From Clostridia bacterium (GTDB lineage: Bacteria > Bacillota > Clostridia > Christensenellales > Borkfalkiaceae), in assembly GCA_017501885.1 (NCBI GenBank), contig JAFVWA010000198.1:1-64000 (forward strand): a stretch of DNA of 64,000 nt. The letters are read 5' to 3'. Below are positions 61,172 to 64,000 of the stretch, piece by piece. Every line of letters starts with the position of its first letter. Position 1 is the stretch's first letter. A program made the position numbers and the translations under genes. The notes under the pieces were generated by a model. It was not told the origin of the DNA and searched no databases. It was given only the letters and a program-made list of their open reading frames with translations.

Positions 61172-63001
61172 TTATTTATCCTTTCTTGTAACAATGTATT
61201 TAGTTAAGAACATTGCGCCGAGAAGAATTGCAATTGCGATAGGAAGTGCAACATACCACATTTGAACAAAGCCTGCGATAATGAAGCTTACGAAAGAGAT
61301 GCTTGCAACGAAAACGGCGTAAGGAATTTGCGTAGAAACGTGATTTAAGTGTTCGCACTCAGCGCCTGCACTACTCATAATGGTGGTGTCTGAAATTGGT
61401 GAGCAATGGTCACCGCAAACAGCACCAGCAAGACAAGCGGAAATACCGATAATTCCGAGTGGATCGGTTGGAGCAAACATTGCGGTTACGATAGGAATAA
61501 GTATACCGAACGTTCCCCAAGAAGTTCCGGTTGCAAAAGCGAGCAAGCAAGCAACTAAGAATATGATTGCAGGTAAGAACTTGTTAAGAGTTGCAGCGCT
61601 ACCGTTCATAAGGTCGCCAATGTAATAAGCAGCACCGAGTTCGCCCGTCATGTTCTTTAATGCAGTAGCAAAGGTCAAGATGAAAATTGCAGGAACCATT
61701 GCGATAAAGCCTTTTGGAAGAGCTTCCATAGCTTGTTTGAAGTTGATAGTCTTTCTTGCAATCAAGTAAACGATAGTGAGAATGAGAGCAACAAGACCAC
61801 CCCAAGGAAGAGCAACGGTTGCATCGGTGTTAGCAAAAGCTTCGATAAGTGAAGCGCCGTCGAAAGGACCGCCAACGTAAACGAGAGCGAATATGCTGAA
61901 TATTAAAAGGAATACGATAGGGAGAACTAAATCCCAAACTCTACCGCAAGAACTTCCTTCGTCATCGTTAGAAGCAACTCTTGCACCTGAGAACAAGTCG
62001 CCGTTTTCTGCGTTGATTTCGTGTTTTCTCATTGGACCGAAGTCAAACTTCATCAACGTTAACGCAAGAACGAATACTATGGTTAACAATGAGTAGAAGT
62101 TAAACGGAATAGCCATGATAAAGAGTGAGAAGCCTTGACCGTCAGCCGCATATTGAGAAACGGCAGCCGCCCAAGAAGATATGGGCGCTATCATACAGAT
62201 AGGCGCAGCCGTAGCGTCGATAAGGAAAGCGAGTTTAGAACGGCTTATCTTGTGCTTATCGGTAACAGGACGCATAACCGAACCAACGGTTAAACAGTTG
62301 AAGTAGTCGTCGATAAAGATTAAAATACCTAAAACGAAAGTGCATAGCGCAGCGCCCACTTTGGTTTTAACGTGAGTCTTAGCCCATTCGCCAAACGCAC
62401 GGCTTCCGCCCGCCTTGTTGACCAGCGCAACCAATATGCCAAGTTCGATTAGGAAGATAAAGATACCTGCCGTTCCCGAAACAGCGTTTATTAAACCTGT
62501 GTTAACGACCGAGTCGATAGTTTTAACAGGGCTGAAATCGTTTATGAGAATTGCGCCAGAAAGTATACCGATGATTAGAGATGAGAAAACTTCCTTAGTG
62601 ATAAGCGCCAAGCCTATTGCAATGATAGGTGGAAGCAACGCCCAGAACGAGCCGTTAACTTCATGAGAGCCACCACAAGTTTCACAACAGTCGGGGCAAG
62701 CGATAGTGTAGCAATTTCCCTTGCCGTCGCAAGTTTCACAAACAGCGCCATCAACTATACCTTCGTCACAATCAGGACAAGTAAAGCTTTCTTTTGTAGT
62801 AATAGTATGTGCGTCTTTACACGTTGAGCAAATACTTACTTCGCCGTTAGTCGTGCAGTCGGGACAGGGCAAGGACTTGTGAACTACGCCTGTTGCTGTA
62901 AGCACGATTAAAAGAGTAAGGATAACGACAGATGCAATCATAAGCGTTATACTCTTTTTGTTGAAAAATCCTTTACGGATTAAACTTTTTGAGTTTGACA
63001 T
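61172..63001 (-). CDS. NhaC-family Na+/H+ antiporter with extracytoplasmic Cys-rich insert
   Basis: A 609-aa membrane protein. After helix 1 (residues 17-39) comes a ~65-residue segment with 13 Cys, including six CxxC pairs (46/49, 58/61, 75/78, 88/91, 102/105, 106/109) and a CDGKGNC piece like the DnaJ zinc domain. The rest, from ~118, has the NhaC layout of about 11 helices, with IFIDDYFNCLTVG and GDHCSPISDTT as family blocks. The positive N-terminus predicts the insert outside the membrane. It exchanges Na+ for H+ or organic acids. AGGAG lies upstream of the ATG. Single gene. Confidence 0.88.
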   Translation of the reverse strand: MSNSKSLIRKGFFNKKSITLMIASVVILTLLIVLTATGVVHKSLPCPDCTTNGEVSICSTCKDAHTITTKESFTCPDCDEGIVDGAVCETCDGKGNCYTIACPDCCETCGGSHEVNGSFWALLPPIIAIGLALITKEVFSSLIIGILSGAILINDFSPVKTIDSVVNTGLINAVSGTAGIFIFLIELGILVALVNKAGGSRAFGEWAKTHVKTKVGAALCTFVLGILIFIDDYFNCLTVGSVMRPVTDKHKISRSKLAFLIDATAAPICMIAPISSWAAAVSQYAADGQGFSLFIMAIPFNFYSLLTIVFVLALTLMKFDFGPMRKHEINAENGDLFSGARVASNDDEGSSCGRVWDLVLPIVFLLIFSIFALVYVGGPFDGASLIEAFANTDATVALPWGGLVALILTIVYLIARKTINFKQAMEALPKGFIAMVPAIFILTFATALKNMTGELGAAYYIGDLMNGSAATLNKFLPAIIFLVACLLAFATGTSWGTFGILIPIVTAMFAPTDPLGIIGISACLAGAVCGDHCSPISDTTIMSSAGAECEHLNHVSTQIPYAVFVASISFVSFIIAGFVQMWYVALPIAIAILLGAMFLTKYIVTRKDK

Positions 63002-63112
63002 ACAAACACTCCTTTGTAAATTTTTCCAAAGTTAATATACATTAAATATAAAGGCAAAAAGTAAAACTGTCAATAGTTTTTTAGTTTTTTGCATTAAATC
63101 AGTTAAAATTTG

Positions 63113-63142
63113 TTGCATTTTACCGTTAAAAAATTGTATACT
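63113..63142 (+). promoter_or_regulatory. Promoter of the queT riboswitch transcript
   Basis: TTGCAT (63113-63118), 18 nt, TATACT (63137-63142). The start site would be near 63149, at the riboswitch. Confidence 0.6.
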
Positions 63143-63150
63143 CTAATAAA

Positions 63151-63224
63151 AGAGAAGGTTTTCGGTCAACACTTCTATAAAACAACCGACAAAACTAACG
63201 TCAAACCCTTCTCTTTAAGGAGGG
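63151..63224 (+). promoter_or_regulatory. preQ1-I type riboswitch with terminator platform
   Basis: P1 AGAAG (63153-63157) / CTTCT (63172-63176); loop TCGGT (63162-63166) pairs with ACCGA (63185-63189) as an H-type pseudoknot; the A-rich tail ATAAAACA joins them. The terminator CCCTTCT (63206-63212) / AGGAGGG (63218-63224) is followed by CTTTTTT and also covers the AAGGAGG ribosome site. CCTTCTC (63207-63213) can instead pair with GAGAAGG (63152-63158), so P1 and antiterminator exclude each other. PreQ1 binding should switch queT off. Confidence 0.82.
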
Positions 63225-63232
63225 CTTTTTTA

Positions 63233-63742
63233 ATGCCTAAAAAAACACTTTTGTTGGCGCGTGCAGGGATAATCGCATCGCTTTACGTAGTTTTATCATT
63301 CGTAACTTTTCCCATATCGGGCGGGGCAATACAGTTTAGAATAGCCGAAGGCTTAACCCTTTTGCCATTGTTTTTTATTGAGTCCGTGCCTGCGTTATTT
63401 GTTGGGTGTATGCTCTTTAACCTTATAAGCGGTCTGCCCGTCTACGACGTAGTTTTTGGAAGTTTAATCACTTTGGTCGCTGGAGTATGCACTTGGGGTG
63501 TAGGTAAGGCGCTAAAAAACAAGTGTGTAAAAATTATCGTTGGCGGAACTTTCCCCGTTTTGTTCAATGCCTTTTTTCTTCCCGTTATTTGGTATTTTTG
63601 CTACGGACAGTTAGAGTTTGCATATATACTTTCGGTGTTGTCTTTACTAATAAGTCAAGCGCTTTCGGTATACGCCGTTGGAACGTTTTTATCTATTGCC
63701 GTCAGCCGTCTAAAAGACAAAAAAGTTAAGTTTTTCGATTAA
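63233..63742 (+). CDS. queT: Queuosine precursor ECF transporter S component (QueT)
   Basis: A 169-aa membrane protein with about five or six helices, from the QueT family (ARAGIIASLYVVLSFVTFPISGGAIQFRIAEGLTLLPLF). It captures a queuosine precursor such as preQ1 or queuine for the shared ECF energising module, which is not in this window. The start at 63233 is set by the AAGGAGG site inside the riboswitch terminator. The riboswitch supports the assignment. Confidence 0.93.
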   Translation: MPKKTLLLARAGIIASLYVVLSFVTFPISGGAIQFRIAEGLTLLPLFFIESVPALFVGCMLFNLISGLPVYDVVFGSLITLVAGVCTWGVGKALKNKCVKIIVGGTFPVLFNAFFLPVIWYFCYGQLEFAYILSVLSLLISQALSVYAVGTFLSIAVSRLKDKKVKFFD

Positions 63743-63777
63743 AAAAAGACCGTTTTCACTAAGAAAACGGTCTTTTT
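63743..63777. terminator. Bidirectional terminator between queT and the DUF378 gene
   Basis: A 15-bp stem (AAAAAGACCGTTTTC with its complement) and loop ACTAA in a convergent gap. Confidence 0.92.
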
Positions 63778-63780
63778 AGA

Positions 63781-63996
63781 TTATTCAATTACTCTGAAAG
63801 GATTATATACTATCCAATAGAATATAAGCCAGAGTCCCGATAATCCAACGAGTGAATAGATTATTCGAGAAACCACCGCGCCGCCGCCTGCACCGAAGAT
63901 AGCCGCTACAAGGTTAAAGTCGAAAAGTCCGACTAAGAACCATACGATTGCGCCGATGATAACCAAACAATATGCGATAATTGTAGTTATTCTCAT
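63781..63996 (-). CDS. DUF378 family small membrane protein
   Basis: A 71-aa protein with two membrane helices (about residues 5-25 and 45-63) and the DUF378 pattern (AYCLVIIGAIVWFLVGLFDFNLVAAIFG ... SRIIYSLVGLSGLW). Function unknown. The ATG is only four bases from the window edge, so its ribosome site cannot be seen. Confidence 0.88.
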   Translation of the reverse strand: MRITTIIAYCLVIIGAIVWFLVGLFDFNLVAAIFGAGGGAVVSRIIYSLVGLSGLWLIFYWIVYNPFRVIE

Positions 63997-64000
63997 AATA

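Overview
The window looks like a piece of chromosome from a low-GC, Gram-positive, anaerobic Clostridia-type gut bacterium. The evidence is a CDP-glycerol/ribitol-type wall-polymer locus, a CotF-like coat protein pair, a SipW-type signal peptidase with a TasA-like substrate, a flavodiiron oxygen-reducing protein, GTP-type PEP carboxykinase and many cytoplasmic glycoside hydrolases. A Christensenellales-like origin is an inference from gene content only. TAG, TAA and TGA are all used as stops; at least six genes end in TAG.

Layout. 0-2.1 kb: 3' part of a lipoprotein that resembles a sugar-binding protein. 2.2-5.6 kb: polA-coaE housekeeping operon and tRNA-Leu(CAA). 5.6-8.7 kb: AT-rich island with a shrunken glmS relic, an XRE-HTH/GlmM fusion and a GlmU-type acyltransferase, followed by a 160-bp hairpin array. 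8.7-13.2 kb: SGNH-like protein, PQ-loop membrane protein, LysR regulator, clan GH-A glycosidase and aldose epimerase. 13.3-18.4 kb: AT-rich wall-polymer/capsule operon (flippase, glycerol/ribitol-phosphate transferase, acyltransferase, cytidylyltransferase, SDR reductase). 18.5-22.2 kb: NagA-like, NagB-like (broken by one in-frame TAG) and ceramidase-like amidase operon, driven by a near copy of the capsule promoter. 22.4-28.6 kb: MATE exporter, flavodiiron protein, XRE regulator, AbrB-controlled ABC exporter and AraC regulator. 28.7-37.2 kb: sugar operons (aminotransferase, oxidoreductases, amidohydrolase, nagA-nagB, phosphatase and NahK-like kinase). 37.3-42.6 kb: an unknown two-domain protein, pckG behind a structured leader RNA, and a GH115-like protein. 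42.6-46.7 kb: XRE repressor, four matching operator palindromes, a SipW-like peptidase with a duplicated cytoplasmic domain, and a TasA-like secreted protein. 46.8-60.5 kb: GH20, beta-helix, CofE-like, AraC, DMT transporter and oxidoreductase genes, and a four-gene operon with GH106 and GH27 enzymes. 60.6-64 kb: coat proteins, an NhaC antiporter with a Cys-rich insert, queT under a preQ1 riboswitch, and a DUF378 protein.

How it fits together. Much of the window serves glycan foraging. The glycosidases mostly lack signal peptides, so oligosaccharides are probably imported and cut inside the cell. The amino-sugar genes (two nagA, nagB plus a broken nagB-like gene, NahK-like kinase, GH20) suggest host or microbial N-acetylhexosamine glycans as substrates. 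The most unusual items are the XRE/SipW/TasA-like locus, the HTH-GlmM fusion, the pckG leader RNA, the amber-interrupted NagB-like gene and the NhaC protein with six CxxC motifs.
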